64,000 bases of DNA from Streptomyces sp. CB02414 (GCF_001905385.1 NZ_LIPF01000011.1:124001-188000); one strand, 5' to 3'. Shown: positions 32,673 through 43,652, numbered from the stretch's first letter. A program made the numbers and translations. Notes: generated by a model not told the origin, from the letters alone.

Positions 32673-34883
32673 TCAGCCCTTTTCCAGATACTGCTCCCTC
32701 TCCTCGTCCAGGAGGGCGTCCAGGGCCGTCCGCAGCTCGGGCAGGGCGGTCAGCTCCGGGTCGGCGGCCACCACCGCCGCCGCCTCCTGTCTCGCCTCGG
32801 CGATGATCTCCTCGTCCTCGATGACCGCGAGGACGCGCAGGGAGGTGCGGGCGCCGGACTGGGCCTGGCCGAGGACGTCGCCCTCGCGGCGCTGTTCGAG
32901 GTCGATGCGGGAGAGCTCGAAGCCGTCGAGGGTGCCGGCGACGGCGTTCAGCCGCTGGCGGGCCGCGCTCGCCTCGGGCATCTCGGTGACCAGCAGGCAC
33001 AGGCCGGGGGCGGAGCCGCGGCCGACGCGGCCGCGCAGCTGGTGGAGCTGGGAGACGCCGAAGCGGTCGGCGTCCATGATCACCATCGCGGTGGCGTTGG
33101 GGACGTTGACACCGACCTCGATGACGGTCGTGGCGACCAGGACGTCGGTCTCGCCGGCCGCGAAGCGGCGCATGACGGCGTCCTTGTCGTCGGGCTGCAT
33201 GCGGCCGTGCAGCACCTCGACCCGCAGGCCCTGGAGCGGGCCCTTGGCGAGCTGCTCGGCGACGTCGAGGACGGCGAGCGGGGGCCGCTTCTCCGCGTCC
33301 CCCTCAGGGGCCTTCTTGGCGGCCTTCTTCGGGTCCTCGTCCTCGTCGCCGATGCGCGGGCAGACGACGTACGCCTGGTGGCCGTTCGACACCTCCTCGC
33401 GGACCCGTTCCCAGGCCCGCGCCAGGAAGTGGGGTTTGTCGGCGGCCGGGACGACGTGGCTGGCGATCGGGGAGCGGCCGGCCGGGAGCTGGTCCAGGAC
33501 GGATGTCTCCAGGTCGCCGAAGACGGTCATGGCGACGGTGCGCGGGATGGGCGTGGCGGTCATGACGAGCAGGTGCGGGGGCTGCTTGCCCTTGCCGCGC
33601 AGCGCGTCGCGCTGCTCGACGCCGAAGCGGTGCTGTTCGTCGACGACGACCAGTCCGAGGTCGTGGAACTGGACCTTGTCCTCGATCAGCGCGTGCGTGC
33701 CGATGACGATGCCCGCCTCGCCGGTGGCCAGGTCGAGCAGGGCGTGCCGGCGGGCGGCGGCGCCCATGGAACCGGTGAGCAGCACCACCTTGGTGGCGTG
33801 TTCGGCACCGCCGAGCATGCCTCCCTCGGCCAGCTCGCCCATCATCTCGACGACCGACCGGTGGTGCTGCTGGGCGAGCACTTCGGTGGGCGCCAGCATC
33901 ACGGCCTGTCCGCCCGCGTCGACGACGGCGAGCATGGCGCGCAGGGCCACCATCGTCTTCCCCGATCCGACCTCTCCCTGGAGCAGCCGGTGCATCGGGT
34001 GGTCGGTGGCGAGGTCGTCGAAGATCTCGCGGGAGACCTTCTGCTGGCCGTCGGTGAGGGTGAAGGGGAGGCGGTCGTCGAAGGCCGTCAGCAGGCCGTC
34101 CGGGCTCGGTCGCCTCGGGACCGCGGGGAGCTGGGTCTCGGCGTGACGGCGCCGCGCGAGGGCGACCTGGAGGACGAAGGCCTCGTCCCACTTCAGGCGG
34201 GCGCGGGCGTCCTCGATGTCCGCCTTGGTGTGCGGGCGGTGGATCTTCAGCAGGGCCTCGGGGAGGGAGACCAGACCGCGGCCCTCGCGCAGGGTCTCCG
34301 GCAGGGGGTCGACGGCCTCCTGGGCGCTGGGCAGGACCGTCTGGATGGCCTTGGCGAGCTTCCAGGACTCCAGCTTGGCGGTGGCCGGGTAGAGGGGGAT
34401 GAGGGCGCCCGCCCAGGACTCCACGGTCTCTGGGCCGTCGGGGTCGCCGCGCAGCAGCTCGTACGCCGGGTGGGCCAGTTGAAGCCGGCGGTTGAAGACG
34501 GAGACCTTGCCCGCGAACATCGCGCGGGTGCCCGGCAGGAGCTCCTTGTGGGGCTTGTGCACACCGGCGCCGAAGAAGACCAGCTGGAGGCGGCCGCTGC
34601 CGTCGGTGATGGTCACCTCCAGGCGCTGTCCCTTGCCGCGCGGCGCCTTCGACGAGGCGAAGGTGTGCAGGCGGGCGTCGGCGACCTGGGCGACCACCGT
34701 GACGTGCTCGTCCATGGGGAGGTCGGCCAGGTGCGTCAGCTGACCGCGCTCCTCGTATCTGCGGGGGTAGTGGTGGAGGAGGTCGCCGACGGTGTGCAGG
34801 CCGAGGTGCTCGGCCACCACCTTCGCGGTGGCGGGGCCGAGGACCTTCTTCAGGGGTTCTCGCAGTGCGGGCACGAGATCCAT
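32673..34883 (-). CDS. recG: ATP-dependent DNA helicase RecG
   Basis: A branch-migrating helicase that remodels stalled forks and Holliday junctions. The 736-residue product has an N-terminal wedge/OB domain (about 1-250, VTITDGSGRLQLVFF). Helicase motifs follow: GEVGSGKTMVAL (Walker A), VVVDEQHRFGVEQR (DEQH box), MTATPIPRT, and the C-terminal VATTVIEVGVNVPNATAMV and QLRGRVGRG. An internal Lys/Ala/Glu insertion (EDEDPKKAAKKAPEGDAEKR) occurs in the second helicase lobe. The ATG at 34883 is chosen; upstream sequence is an intergenic hairpin. Confidence 0.96.
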   Translation of the reverse strand: MDLVPALREPLKKVLGPATAKVVAEHLGLHTVGDLLHHYPRRYEERGQLTHLADLPMDEHVTVVAQVADARLHTFASSKAPRGKGQRLEVTITDGSGRLQLVFFGAGVHKPHKELLPGTRAMFAGKVSVFNRRLQLAHPAYELLRGDPDGPETVESWAGALIPLYPATAKLESWKLAKAIQTVLPSAQEAVDPLPETLREGRGLVSLPEALLKIHRPHTKADIEDARARLKWDEAFVLQVALARRRHAETQLPAVPRRPSPDGLLTAFDDRLPFTLTDGQQKVSREIFDDLATDHPMHRLLQGEVGSGKTMVALRAMLAVVDAGGQAVMLAPTEVLAQQHHRSVVEMMGELAEGGMLGGAEHATKVVLLTGSMGAAARRHALLDLATGEAGIVIGTHALIEDKVQFHDLGLVVVDEQHRFGVEQRDALRGKGKQPPHLLVMTATPIPRTVAMTVFGDLETSVLDQLPAGRSPIASHVVPAADKPHFLARAWERVREEVSNGHQAYVVCPRIGDEDEDPKKAAKKAPEGDAEKRPPLAVLDVAEQLAKGPLQGLRVEVLHGRMQPDDKDAVMRRFAAGETDVLVATTVIEVGVNVPNATAMVIMDADRFGVSQLHQLRGRVGRGSAPGLCLLVTEMPEASAARQRLNAVAGTLDGFELSRIDLEQRREGDVLGQAQSGARTSLRVLAVIEDEEIIAEARQEAAAVVAADPELTALPELRTALDALLDEEREQYLEKG

Positions 34884-34905
34884 TGCACACCACGCCACTG
34901 ACAAT

Positions 34906-34937
34906 GGCCCCGCACCTCCCGGCGAAACGGCGGGGCC
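34906..34937 (-). terminator. Hairpin in the fakA-recG spacer
   Basis: GGCCCCGC (34906-34913) pairs with GCGGGGCC (34930-34937) in the 61-nt gap after the FakA-like gene. It could terminate or attenuate readthrough into recG. Confidence 0.5.
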
Positions 34938-34944
34938 CGCCGTG

Positions 34945-36705
34945 CTACTCCACGCCGACCAGCAGCAGCGCGCCCTGCCGCCCGCCCCGGTAGACCACCG
35001 TGTCGACGGCCAGGTACGCCTGGCGGACCCGGGCCTGAAGACGGCCGGCGACGGACTCGGGGGCCTCTTCGCCGAGGACGAGGGTGACCAGCTCGCCGCC
35101 TGCCGCGAGCATCCTGTCCAGGACGGTCGCGGCGACCTCGGCGACATCCGCGCCGATCACGGCCACGTCGCCGTCGATGAGGCCGAGCACGTCACCGGCC
35201 TGGCAGATGCCGGCGGTGGTCCAGGCCTGGCGTTCGGCGACGGCGACCTCGGCGTACCGGGTGGCGCCGGCCGCCGAGGTCATCGCCACCACGTCCTCGT
35301 CGAAGCGCCGCCCGGATTCGTGCACCGCCAGCGCGGCGATGCCCTGGACCGCGGAGCGGGTCGGGATCAGGGCGACCCGGACGCCCTCGGTCCGGACCTG
35401 TTCGGCCGCCGCGGCGGCGGTGTGGCGCAGCTCGGCGTCGTTGGGCAGCAGCACGACCTCGCGCGCGTGCGCCCGGCGCACGGCCTGGACCAGCTCGCCG
35501 CTCGCGGGCGGCTCCCCGGGGCGGGCGAGCACGGTCGTCGCGCCGGCCTCGGTGTAGAGCCCGGCCAGCCCCTCCCCCGGGACGACGGCCACCACGGCGC
35601 GCTGGGTCCGCTCCCGGGCCGGGCGCTCGGAGTGGGTGGTGTGGGCGTCGCCGTGCCCGAAGTGGGTGATCCGGATCCGGTACGGCCGTCCGGCCTCCAC
35701 GCCCGCCTCCACGGCGGCGCCCGCGTCGTCGACGTGCACGTGGACGTTCCACAGCCCGTCGCCGCCGACGACGACGAGCGAGTCCCCGAGGGCGTCGAGC
35801 CGCTGCCGCAGCCGCGCGACGGCCGCGTCCCCGGCCTCCAGGAGGTAGATCACCTCGAAGGCCGGGCCGCCGCTCCCGTCACCGTCGCCCCCGTCGTCCA
35901 CGGAGGGGTCGTCCGGGAAGCCGCCGTCCACGGGGCACTCGCCCACGGGGTCCGCCGGGTCGTGCGCCACGCGTGCGTGCGGCACGGTGACCGGCTCCGG
36001 TGCCCGGCCCGTGAAGGTCTCCACGAGGGCCGCCAGGACGGTGACGAGGCCGTGTCCGCCGGCGTCGACGACTCCGGCACGCTCCAGGGCGGGCAGCTGG
36101 TCCGGGGTGGCGGCGAGCGCCGCGCGGGCGCCGTCGTACGCCGCGCGGGCCACGTCGGCGCAGTCGCCCTCCGCCCCGTCGGCCGCGTCGGCGGCGGCCG
36201 CGGCGACGGTCAGGACGGTGCCCTCGACGGGGTGGGCCACGGCCTGCCGGGCGGACTCGGCCGCGTGCCGCAGGGCCGCCCGCAGACCGGGGCCGTCGGT
36301 GTGGGCTCCCTCACCGTCCGAGTGGGCGTTCTCGGCGTCGGCGGCGAGCACCTGGGCCAGGCCGCGCAGCAGCTGCGCCAGGATCGTCCCGGAGTTGCCC
36401 CGGGCGCCGATCAGCGCGCCGTGCGCCATGGCGCCGACGGTCTCGGCCAGCGAGGGGCCCTCGCTGGAGCCCAGACCCGGACCCGGCTTCCCGGCGCCCA
36501 CCGCGTGCGCCGCGAACACCGCCTCCACGGCGGCGACGGCCGACTCGACGGTCAGGTACAGGTTCGTACCGGTGTCCCCGTCGGCGACCGGATAGACGTT
36601 GATCGCGTCGATCTCCTCGCGCGCCCGCCCGAGCGCACTCAACGACAGACCGCACCAGGTACGCACCGCCAGAGCGTCGAAGAACCTCTGCGGCACCTGC
36701 GCCAC
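34945..36705 (-). CDS. FakA/YloV-like DAK2-domain kinase
   Basis: A 586-residue protein. Its N-terminal DhaL/DAK2 nucleotide-binding domain carries INVYPVADGDTGTNLYLT and ALIGARGNSGTILAQLLRG (the ADP-Mg site), followed by VVDAGGHGLVTVL. The C-terminal region (HVHVDDAGAAVEAG, LVVVGGDGLW, NDAELRHTAAAAAEQV) matches FakA, the kinase that phosphorylates fatty acids held by FakB/DegV proteins. In the middle lies an acidic, Gly/Asp-rich linker. The GTG at 36705 has GGGAGG six bases upstream and gives VAQVPQRFFDAL. It is divergent from rpmB and precedes recG, a common Gram-positive order. The physiological lipid partner is not identified. Confidence 0.88.
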   Translation of the reverse strand: MAQVPQRFFDALAVRTWCGLSLSALGRAREEIDAINVYPVADGDTGTNLYLTVESAVAAVEAVFAAHAVGAGKPGPGLGSSEGPSLAETVGAMAHGALIGARGNSGTILAQLLRGLAQVLAADAENAHSDGEGAHTDGPGLRAALRHAAESARQAVAHPVEGTVLTVAAAAADAADGAEGDCADVARAAYDGARAALAATPDQLPALERAGVVDAGGHGLVTVLAALVETFTGRAPEPVTVPHARVAHDPADPVGECPVDGGFPDDPSVDDGGDGDGSGGPAFEVIYLLEAGDAAVARLRQRLDALGDSLVVVGGDGLWNVHVHVDDAGAAVEAGVEAGRPYRIRITHFGHGDAHTTHSERPARERTQRAVVAVVPGEGLAGLYTEAGATTVLARPGEPPASGELVQAVRRAHAREVVLLPNDAELRHTAAAAAEQVRTEGVRVALIPTRSAVQGIAALAVHESGRRFDEDVVAMTSAAGATRYAEVAVAERQAWTTAGICQAGDVLGLIDGDVAVIGADVAEVAATVLDRMLAAGGELVTLVLGEEAPESVAGRLQARVRQAYLAVDTVVYRGGRQGALLLVGVE

Positions 36706-36817
36706 CTGCGCCTCCCTGAGCTGCTGGACGTGGCTGGCAGCGTAGACCTCGCAAGGGTGCCCACCGGAAGAGGGCCGGGGGCGGGCCCCTGAGCTGCCGT
36801 GGTAGTTTCGTTGTACG

Positions 36818-36841
36818 GGAGCAGCCGTTGTATGCTGCTCC
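36818..36841. promoter_or_regulatory. Inverted repeat over the candidate rpmB -10 region
   Basis: GGAGCAGC (36818-36825) and GCTGCTCC (36834-36841) flank CGTTGTAT. The hexamer TATGCT (36831-36836) in this dyad is a plausible -10 for rpmB; a good -35 at the right distance is not clear. Confidence 0.4.
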
Positions 36842-36912
36842 GGTTGCCCGATCCCGATCGGGCTCTCCCCCTGGCACCGCCACTCAGATCCCGGACGTTC
36901 GCGTCCGAGAGC

Positions 36913-36936
36913 TTGATCCCGGCATGCCGGGATCAA
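36913..36936. promoter_or_regulatory. Perfect 24-bp palindrome in the rpmB leader
   Basis: The 12-nt arm TTGATCCCGGCA is followed immediately by its exact reverse complement. It ends 33 nt before the rpmB GTG. As RNA it would give a 10-bp stem with a CATG loop. It could be an operator or a ribosomal-protein leader structure. Confidence 0.65.
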
Positions 36937-36969
36937 CCGTAAGTGCATCTGAAGTCTTTGGAGTGACCC

Positions 36970-37155
36970 GTGGCTGCCAACTGCGACGTCTGCGGCAAGG
37001 GGCCGGGCTTCGGCAACAACATCTCGCACTCGCACCGCCGTACGTCCCGTCGCTGGAACCCGAACATCCAGCGCGTGCGTACCGTGGTCGGCGGGACGCC
37101 GAAGCGCGTGAACGCTTGCACCTCGTGCATCAAGGCCGGCAAGGTCTCGCGCTGA
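36970..37155 (+). CDS. rpmB: 50S ribosomal protein L28
   Basis: A 61-residue protein starting from GTG: MAANCDVCGKGPGFGNNISH, then SHRRTSRRWNPNIQRVR. CDVC and CTSC form the two halves of a zinc ribbon, so this is the zinc-containing type. Streptomyces also carry zinc-independent, Zur-controlled paralogs elsewhere. It is monocistronic, with an unusual palindromic leader. The stop codon lies inside GCTGACGCGTCAGC, a 14-bp palindrome (37151-37164). Confidence 0.97.
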   Translation: MAANCDVCGKGPGFGNNISHSHRRTSRRWNPNIQRVRTVVGGTPKRVNACTSCIKAGKVSR

Positions 37156-37197
37156 CGCGTCAGCTGAGCGCGCGGCCACTGCCTGGTCCGCTGCACG

Positions 37198-37226
37198 AAG
37201 CCGGTCCACCTCGGGTGGGCCGGCTT
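37198..37226. terminator. Terminator between rpmB and thiD
   Basis: A 13-bp arm starting AAGCCGGTCCACC (37198-37210) pairs at 12 of 13 positions with 37214-37226. On the plus strand it ends in a short T-run (CTTTTC), terminating rpmB. Confidence 0.8.
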
Positions 37227-37317
37227 TTCGCCTTTCCGTGAAGCTTTTCCGAACCTTTCCGGAGCCTTTCCGCCGGTCGGCCGCCCTCTGCCGAGAAGGC
37301 GGCCACCGGCATCCAGC

Positions 37318-38111
<794 letters not shown>

Positions 38112-38115
<4 letters not shown>

Positions 38116-39080
38116 GCCTCGACCTCCCCGCCGAAGTGGTCCCAGCCGCCCTTGCTGGTCCAGGGCGCGCCGTCGACGGTCACCTGGGGCAGCGCGGAGG
38201 GGTTGAGCACCTCGCCGATGACCTTCCAGCGGGCGGGCAGCTTCACGTCCGGCGGGAAGGTCGCCACGATCGCGTGGTCCTCTCCCCCGGTGAGCACCCA
38301 CTGCATCGGGTCGACGCCGACGGCCTGGCCGATGTCGTTCATCTGGGTCGGGATGTCGATCTGGCCGGAGCGGATGTCGATCCTGACCTTGCTGGCCTCC
38401 GCGATGTGGCCCAGGTCGGCGATGAGTCCGTCGCTCACGTCGCACATGGCGGTGGCGCCGAGCCCGGCGGCGGCCGGTCCCGCGTGGTAGGGCGGCTCGG
38501 GGCGCCGGTGGGCCTCGACGAAGGCGCGCGGCGAGCGGAAGCCGCGGGAGAGCACGGCGAACCCGGCCGCGGACCAGCCGAGCCAGCCGGTCACCGCGAC
38601 GAGGTCGCCGGGCTGGGCGCCGCCCCGGGTGACGGGCTCCTGGTTGCGCAGGTCGCCCAGGGCGGTGATGGAGACGGTGATCGTGTCGCCGCGCACCACG
38701 TCGCCGCCGACCACGGAGGCGCCCGCGACCTGGCACTCGTCGCGCAGCCCGTCCATCAGCTCGGTCGGCCAGGTCACCGGCAGTTCGGCGGGGACCACCA
38801 GGCCGAGCAGCAGCGCGGTCGGCACCGCGCCCATGGCGGCGATGTCGGCCAGGTTCTGCGCCGCCGCCTTGCGGCCCACGTCGTACGCGGTGGACCAGTC
38901 CCGGCGGAAGTGCCGCCCCTCGACGAGGATGTCGGTGCTGGCCACGACCCTGCGGTCGGGCGCGGCCACCACCGCGGCGTCGTCGCCGGGGCCGACCCGG
39001 ACCGCCGGCGTGGTGGTGAGACGGGAGGTGAGCTCCCTGATGAGCCCGAACTCCCCGAGCTCACCAACAGTGCCCTTCAT
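38112..39080 (-). CDS. thiL: Thiamine-monophosphate kinase ThiL
   Basis: Makes thiamine diphosphate from thiamine monophosphate. The 322-residue protein begins MKGTVGELGEFGLIRELT. It has the metal- and ATP-binding VGPGDDAAVVAAP, STDILVEGRHFRRDWS, GGDVVRGDTITVSITALG and CDVSDGLIADLGHIAEAS motifs of the PurM-like ThiL family. The ATG at 39080 follows GGGGAG; 34 in-frame upstream codons lack homology and are excluded. It is divergent from the Lrp/AsnC-domain gene. Confidence 0.95.
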
Positions 39081-39308
39081 TGCCTTGACTCCCCTTCTGT
39101 CCCTGTCCGTGCCCGGTCGCGCGTCATCTCTGTCCTCGTTACGGTCGGAATGACCGTCGCCACTCGGCGGCGCGCTCGTCAACTCGTGTCATCGCGGCAC
39201 CACGGCGCGGACGGCCCGTGCCCCGCGGGTCTCCCCGCGAAGAGCGCCGACGCGATACCGTGGCGTTCCTTTTCCCCACATGATCCTCGTGGCCGCTCTG
39301 GAGGTTTC

Positions 39309-39542
39309 GTGGTACAGGCGTACATCCTGATCCAGACGGAGGTCGGCAAGGCGTCGACCGTCGCCGAGACGATCAGCAAGATCCCCGGAGTGATCCAGGC
39401 CGAGGACGTGACAGGACCCTACGACGTCATCGTCCGCGCCCAGTCCGACACCGTCGACGAGCTGGGCCGCATGGTGGTGGCCAAGGTCCAGCAGGTGGAC
39501 GGCATCACTCGTACTCTGACCTGTCCGGTCGTTCACCTCTAG
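39309..39542 (+). CDS. Stand-alone Lrp/AsnC ligand-binding (RAM) domain protein
   Basis: A 77-residue protein that is essentially one RAM domain: VQAYILIQTEVGKASTVAET, GVIQAEDVTGPYDVIVRAQS and a C-terminal TLTCPVVHL. It has no DNA-binding helix-turn-helix. Such proteins form amino-acid-binding oligomers; whether it senses a ligand or modulates a full-length Lrp protein is not known. The GTG at 39309 has GGAGG just upstream. It is divergent from thiL and is followed immediately by a decayed lipoprotein gene. Confidence 0.88.
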   Translation: MVQAYILIQTEVGKASTVAETISKIPGVIQAEDVTGPYDVIVRAQSDTVDELGRMVVAKVQQVDGITRTLTCPVVHL

Positions 39543-39735
39543 CCCCCTTCCGCCCGCTCGCTCTCCCACTGTTGATCGCCGCCGCGGGCTGTTCCTCAGC
39601 AGACGACAGCGAGTCGGCGGCGGTTCCCCCCGGCCGCCGGCCCGGGCGCGTTGGTCACCGAGCTGTGGCACAACGCGGACAACGCACTGCCGCCCGCGGG
39701 CGAGCGGGCTGGGAAACCCGCTGATCATACTGCGA
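39542..39735 (+). pseudogene. Relic of a DUF3515-type lipoprotein gene
   Basis: Directly after the Lrp/AsnC-domain gene one frame reads PFRPLALPLLIAAAGCSSADD..SAAVPP. This is a lipoprotein signal peptide with lipobox IAAAGC. After a six-C run (39626-39631) the next frame continues AAGPGALVTELWHNADNALPPAGER. A third frame gives LGNPLIILREGDP, similar to the GxPxIxLRCG segment of DUF3515 proteins, before running into the ddlA terminator. An intact DUF3515 gene (about 160 codons) is commonly found at this place in Streptomyces. Here only about 190 bp in three frames remain. Family assignment rests on short motifs and is moderate. Confidence 0.45.
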
Positions 39736-39766
39736 GAAGGCGACCCCCGAGGGGGCCGCCTTCTCG
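39733..39766. terminator. Hairpin terminator after ddlA
   Basis: CGAGAAGGCG (39733-39742) pairs with CGCCTTCTCG (39757-39766). After one mismatch CCCCC/GGGGG pairs inside. It begins 17 nt past the ddlA stop codon. Confidence 0.8.
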
Positions 39767-39783
39767 TCCGTGCGCGGGAGACG

Positions 39784-40953
<1,170 letters not shown>

Positions 40954-41056
40954 ATCGCGTTGAGAGTACCCGCCCGAGGTGCCCCGAGACAGCGTCGGCG
41001 GGGCCGCGTGGCGCGAGCGGGGCGCGGGTGCCGGGCGGGTTCCGGTCGAGTGTCGC

Positions 41057-42067
41057 TCAGCGTCGTTCGGGCTTCGCGCTGCGCGACATCAGCTCCTTGA
41101 CCGCCACCATCGGGGCCTTGCCCTCGTGGACGATCGCGACGACCGTCTCGGTGATCGGCATGTCGACGCCGTGCCTGCGGGCCAGATCCAGCACGGACTC
41201 GCAGGACTTGACGCCCTCGGCGGTCTGCCTGGTGACCGCGATGGTCTCCTGGAGGGTCATGCCCTTGCCGAGGTTGGTGCCGAAGGTGTGGTTGCGGGAC
41301 AGCGGAGAGGAGCAGGTCGCCACCAGGTCGCCGAGCCCGGCGAGGCCGGAGAAGGTCAGCGGGTCGGCGCCGAGGGCGACCCCGAGGCGGGTGGTCTCGG
41401 CGAGGCCTCGGGTGATGAGGGAGCCCTTGGCGTTGTCGCCCAGGCCCATGCCGTCCGCGATGCCGACGGCCAGCCCGATCACGTTCTTCACCGCGCCGCC
41501 CAGCTCGCAGCCGACGACGTCGGTGTTGGTGTACGGGCGGAAGTACGGCGTGTGGCAGGCGGCCTGGAGGCGCTGGGCGACCGACTCGTCGGGGCAGGCG
41601 ACGACGGCGGCGGCGGGCATGCGGGCGGCGATCTCCCGGGCCAGGTTGGGGCCGGTGACCACGGCGACGCGCTCGGGGCCGACCTTGGCGACGTCCTCGA
41701 TGACCTCGCTCATCCGCATCGCGGAGCCGAGTTCGACGCCCTTCATCAGCGACACCAGTACCGTGCCGGGCGCCAGCAGCGGCGTCCAGTCGGCGAGGCC
41801 CGCGCGCAGGGTCTGGGAAGGGATCGCGAGGACGGTGAAGTCGGCGCCCCGCGCGGCCTCGGCGGCGTCGGTGGTGGCGCGCAGGTTCGCGGGGAGTTCC
41901 ACGCCGGGCAGGTAGTCGGGGTTGGTCCGGTCCGAGTTGACGGCGTCGGCGAGTTCGGCGCGGCGCCCCCACAGGGTGACGTCGCAGCCGGCGTCGGCGA
42001 GGACCATGCCGAAGGCGGTGCCCCACGACCCGGTGCCGAAGACGGCCGCCTTGACGGGCTCGCTCAC
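41057..42067 (-). CDS. gpsA: NAD(P)H-dependent glycerol-3-phosphate dehydrogenase
   Basis: Supplies sn-glycerol-3-phosphate for phospholipids by reducing dihydroxyacetone phosphate. The 336-residue protein has the dinucleotide-binding VFGTGSWGTAFGMVLADAG, VTGPNLAREIAARMPAA, and the catalytic lysine region GGAVKNVIGLAVGIADGMG, followed by GLGDLVATCSSPLSRN. The GTG at 42067 overlaps the end of plsC by four bases. plsC and gpsA thus form a coupled phospholipid-precursor pair. Confidence 0.96.
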   Translation of the reverse strand: MSEPVKAAVFGTGSWGTAFGMVLADAGCDVTLWGRRAELADAVNSDRTNPDYLPGVELPANLRATTDAAEAARGADFTVLAIPSQTLRAGLADWTPLLAPGTVLVSLMKGVELGSAMRMSEVIEDVAKVGPERVAVVTGPNLAREIAARMPAAAVVACPDESVAQRLQAACHTPYFRPYTNTDVVGCELGGAVKNVIGLAVGIADGMGLGDNAKGSLITRGLAETTRLGVALGADPLTFSGLAGLGDLVATCSSPLSRNHTFGTNLGKGMTLQETIAVTRQTAEGVKSCESVLDLARRHGVDMPITETVVAIVHEGKAPMVAVKELMSRSAKPERR

Positions 42068-42861
42068 GTGCTCTGCCCTTCCGCCTGCTGCGGCTGCTCG
42101 TTGTGCGTGTGCTCGTTGTGCTGGTTCTGGGCCTGCGTGCGACGCCGCTGCTCGATCCGCTCGCGGCGCGGGTCGTAGGGCGTCTCGGGCGCCTTCTCGC
42201 CGCGGATCTCCTCCAGCTGGCGGGTGACGGCGGCCATGATGACCTCGGTGGCCTCCTTCAGCAGCTCCGCGGTCATCTCCCTGTCGTAGAACCTCGACAG
42301 GTCGACCGGCGGGCCCGCCAGGACCTGGTGGGTCTTGCGCGGCAGGAGGTGGGGCTTCTTGGCGTAGGGCGGCAGCAGTTCGTTGCAGCCCCACTGGGCG
42401 ACCGGGATCACCGGGCACTTGGTCTGCAGGGCGACGCGCGCGGCACCGGTCTTGGCGGTCATCGGCCAGCCGTCCGGGTCGCGGGTGAGGGTGCCCTCGG
42501 GGTAGAAGGCGACGCACTCGCCGCGTTCCACGGCGTCGATCGCGGCCCGGAAGGCGCTGAGCGCGTCCGCGCTCTCGCGGTAGACGGGGATCTGTCCGGT
42601 GCCCCGCATCGCGGCGCCGACGAATCCTTTCTTGAAAAGGCCGCTCTTCGCCAGGAATCGCGGGACGCGCCCGGTGTTGTACTGGTAGTGCGCGTACGCG
42701 AAGGGGTCGACGTGCGAATTGTGGTTCACAGCGGTGATAAATCCACCGTCGGCCGGAATGTTCTCCATTCCCCGCCAGTCCCGCTTGATCAGAACCACGA
42801 GCGGCGGTTTGCAGATCACCGCGGCCAGGCGGTACCAGAAGCCGATTCTGCGGCGGGGCAC
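42064..42861 (-). CDS. plsC: 1-acyl-glycerol-3-phosphate acyltransferase (PlsC family)
   Basis: Acylates lysophosphatidic acid at the membrane. The 265-residue protein has the NHNSHVDPF motif (the HX4D catalytic pair), PVYRES, and the substrate-binding FYPEGTLTRDPDG. A hydrophilic C-terminal tail is rich in Gln, His and Asn. The GTG at 42861 (VPRRRIGFWYRLA) has a GGAAAGG site upstream; a start at 42897 is less likely. It is the first gene of plsC-gpsA and divergent from cofC. Confidence 0.92.
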   Translation of the reverse strand: MPRRRIGFWYRLAAVICKPPLVVLIKRDWRGMENIPADGGFITAVNHNSHVDPFAYAHYQYNTGRVPRFLAKSGLFKKGFVGAAMRGTGQIPVYRESADALSAFRAAIDAVERGECVAFYPEGTLTRDPDGWPMTAKTGAARVALQTKCPVIPVAQWGCNELLPPYAKKPHLLPRKTHQVLAGPPVDLSRFYDREMTAELLKEATEVIMAAVTRQLEEIRGEKAPETPYDPRRERIEQRRRTQAQNQHNEHTHNEQPQQAEGQST

Positions 42862-43004
42862 GCTGACACCTTTCCTCCAGGGCCTGGGGCCGGACAAGTG
42901 TCGCCCCGGGCCGCCCGTCTGTCGAGAACACCGTACGCCCCGGAGAGTGAACCGGCGGATCTCCCAGGTGACAATGGCGGCGACGAGAGAAGGACGGAAC
43001 GCTC

Positions 43005-43643
43005 GTGCAGTGGACCTTGGTCGTACCCGTAAAGCCCCTCACCCGGGCCAAGAGCAGGCTGGCGGACACCGCGCACGACGGGGTGCGGCCGGGCCTCGCG
43101 CTGGCGTTCGCACAAGACACCGTGACAGCCGCCCTGGCCTGCCCGCAGGTGGCGGATGTGGCAGTTGTCACGGACGACGCCCGGGCGGGGCGGGAGCTGG
43201 CGAAACTGGGCGCCGGGGTCGTTCCGGACGAGCCGGGCGGCGGTCTGAACGCCGCCCTGGCGCACGGGGCGGCCGTGGTGCGGGCGAGGCGTCCCGCACG
43301 TCCGGTGGCCGCGCTCAACGCCGATCTCCCCGCACTGCGGCCGGCCGAATTGGCGCGAGTCCTGGCGGCGGCTTCCGAATTCCCGCGTGCATTCCTCGCC
43401 GACGCGGCCGGAATCGGCACGACCCTGCTGGCCGCGGCGCCGGGCCGTGAATTGACTCCGCATTTCGGGGCGGACTCCAGGTCCCGGCACCGCGCGTCCG
43501 GCGCGGTGGAACTACGGCTCGGCGAGGTGGATTCCGTACGGCAGGACGTCGACACCGGCGGTGATCTGCGCGCCGCGCTCGCGCTGGGAGTGGGACCCCG
43601 TACGGCCGCGGTGGCCGCGCGGCTGCTGATCGCCGGGCAGTAG
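43005..43643 (+). CDS. cofC: 2-phospho-L-lactate guanylyltransferase CofC
   Basis: Activates phospholactate (or phosphoenolpyruvate in actinobacteria) with GTP for coenzyme F420 synthesis. The 212-residue nucleotidyltransferase-like protein starts MQWTLVVPVKPLTRAKSRLA. It has VADVAVVTDDARAGRELAKLGA, the LNADLPALRPAELARVL metal-binding region and GTTLLAAAPG. It is separate from the other F420 genes and divergent from plsC. It is followed by a small gene nine bases later. Confidence 0.92.
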   Translation: MQWTLVVPVKPLTRAKSRLADTAHDGVRPGLALAFAQDTVTAALACPQVADVAVVTDDARAGRELAKLGAGVVPDEPGGGLNAALAHGAAVVRARRPARPVAALNADLPALRPAELARVLAAASEFPRAFLADAAGIGTTLLAAAPGRELTPHFGADSRSRHRASGAVELRLGEVDSVRQDVDTGGDLRAALALGVGPRTAAVAARLLIAGQ

Positions 43644-43652
43644 GCTGCCGGC

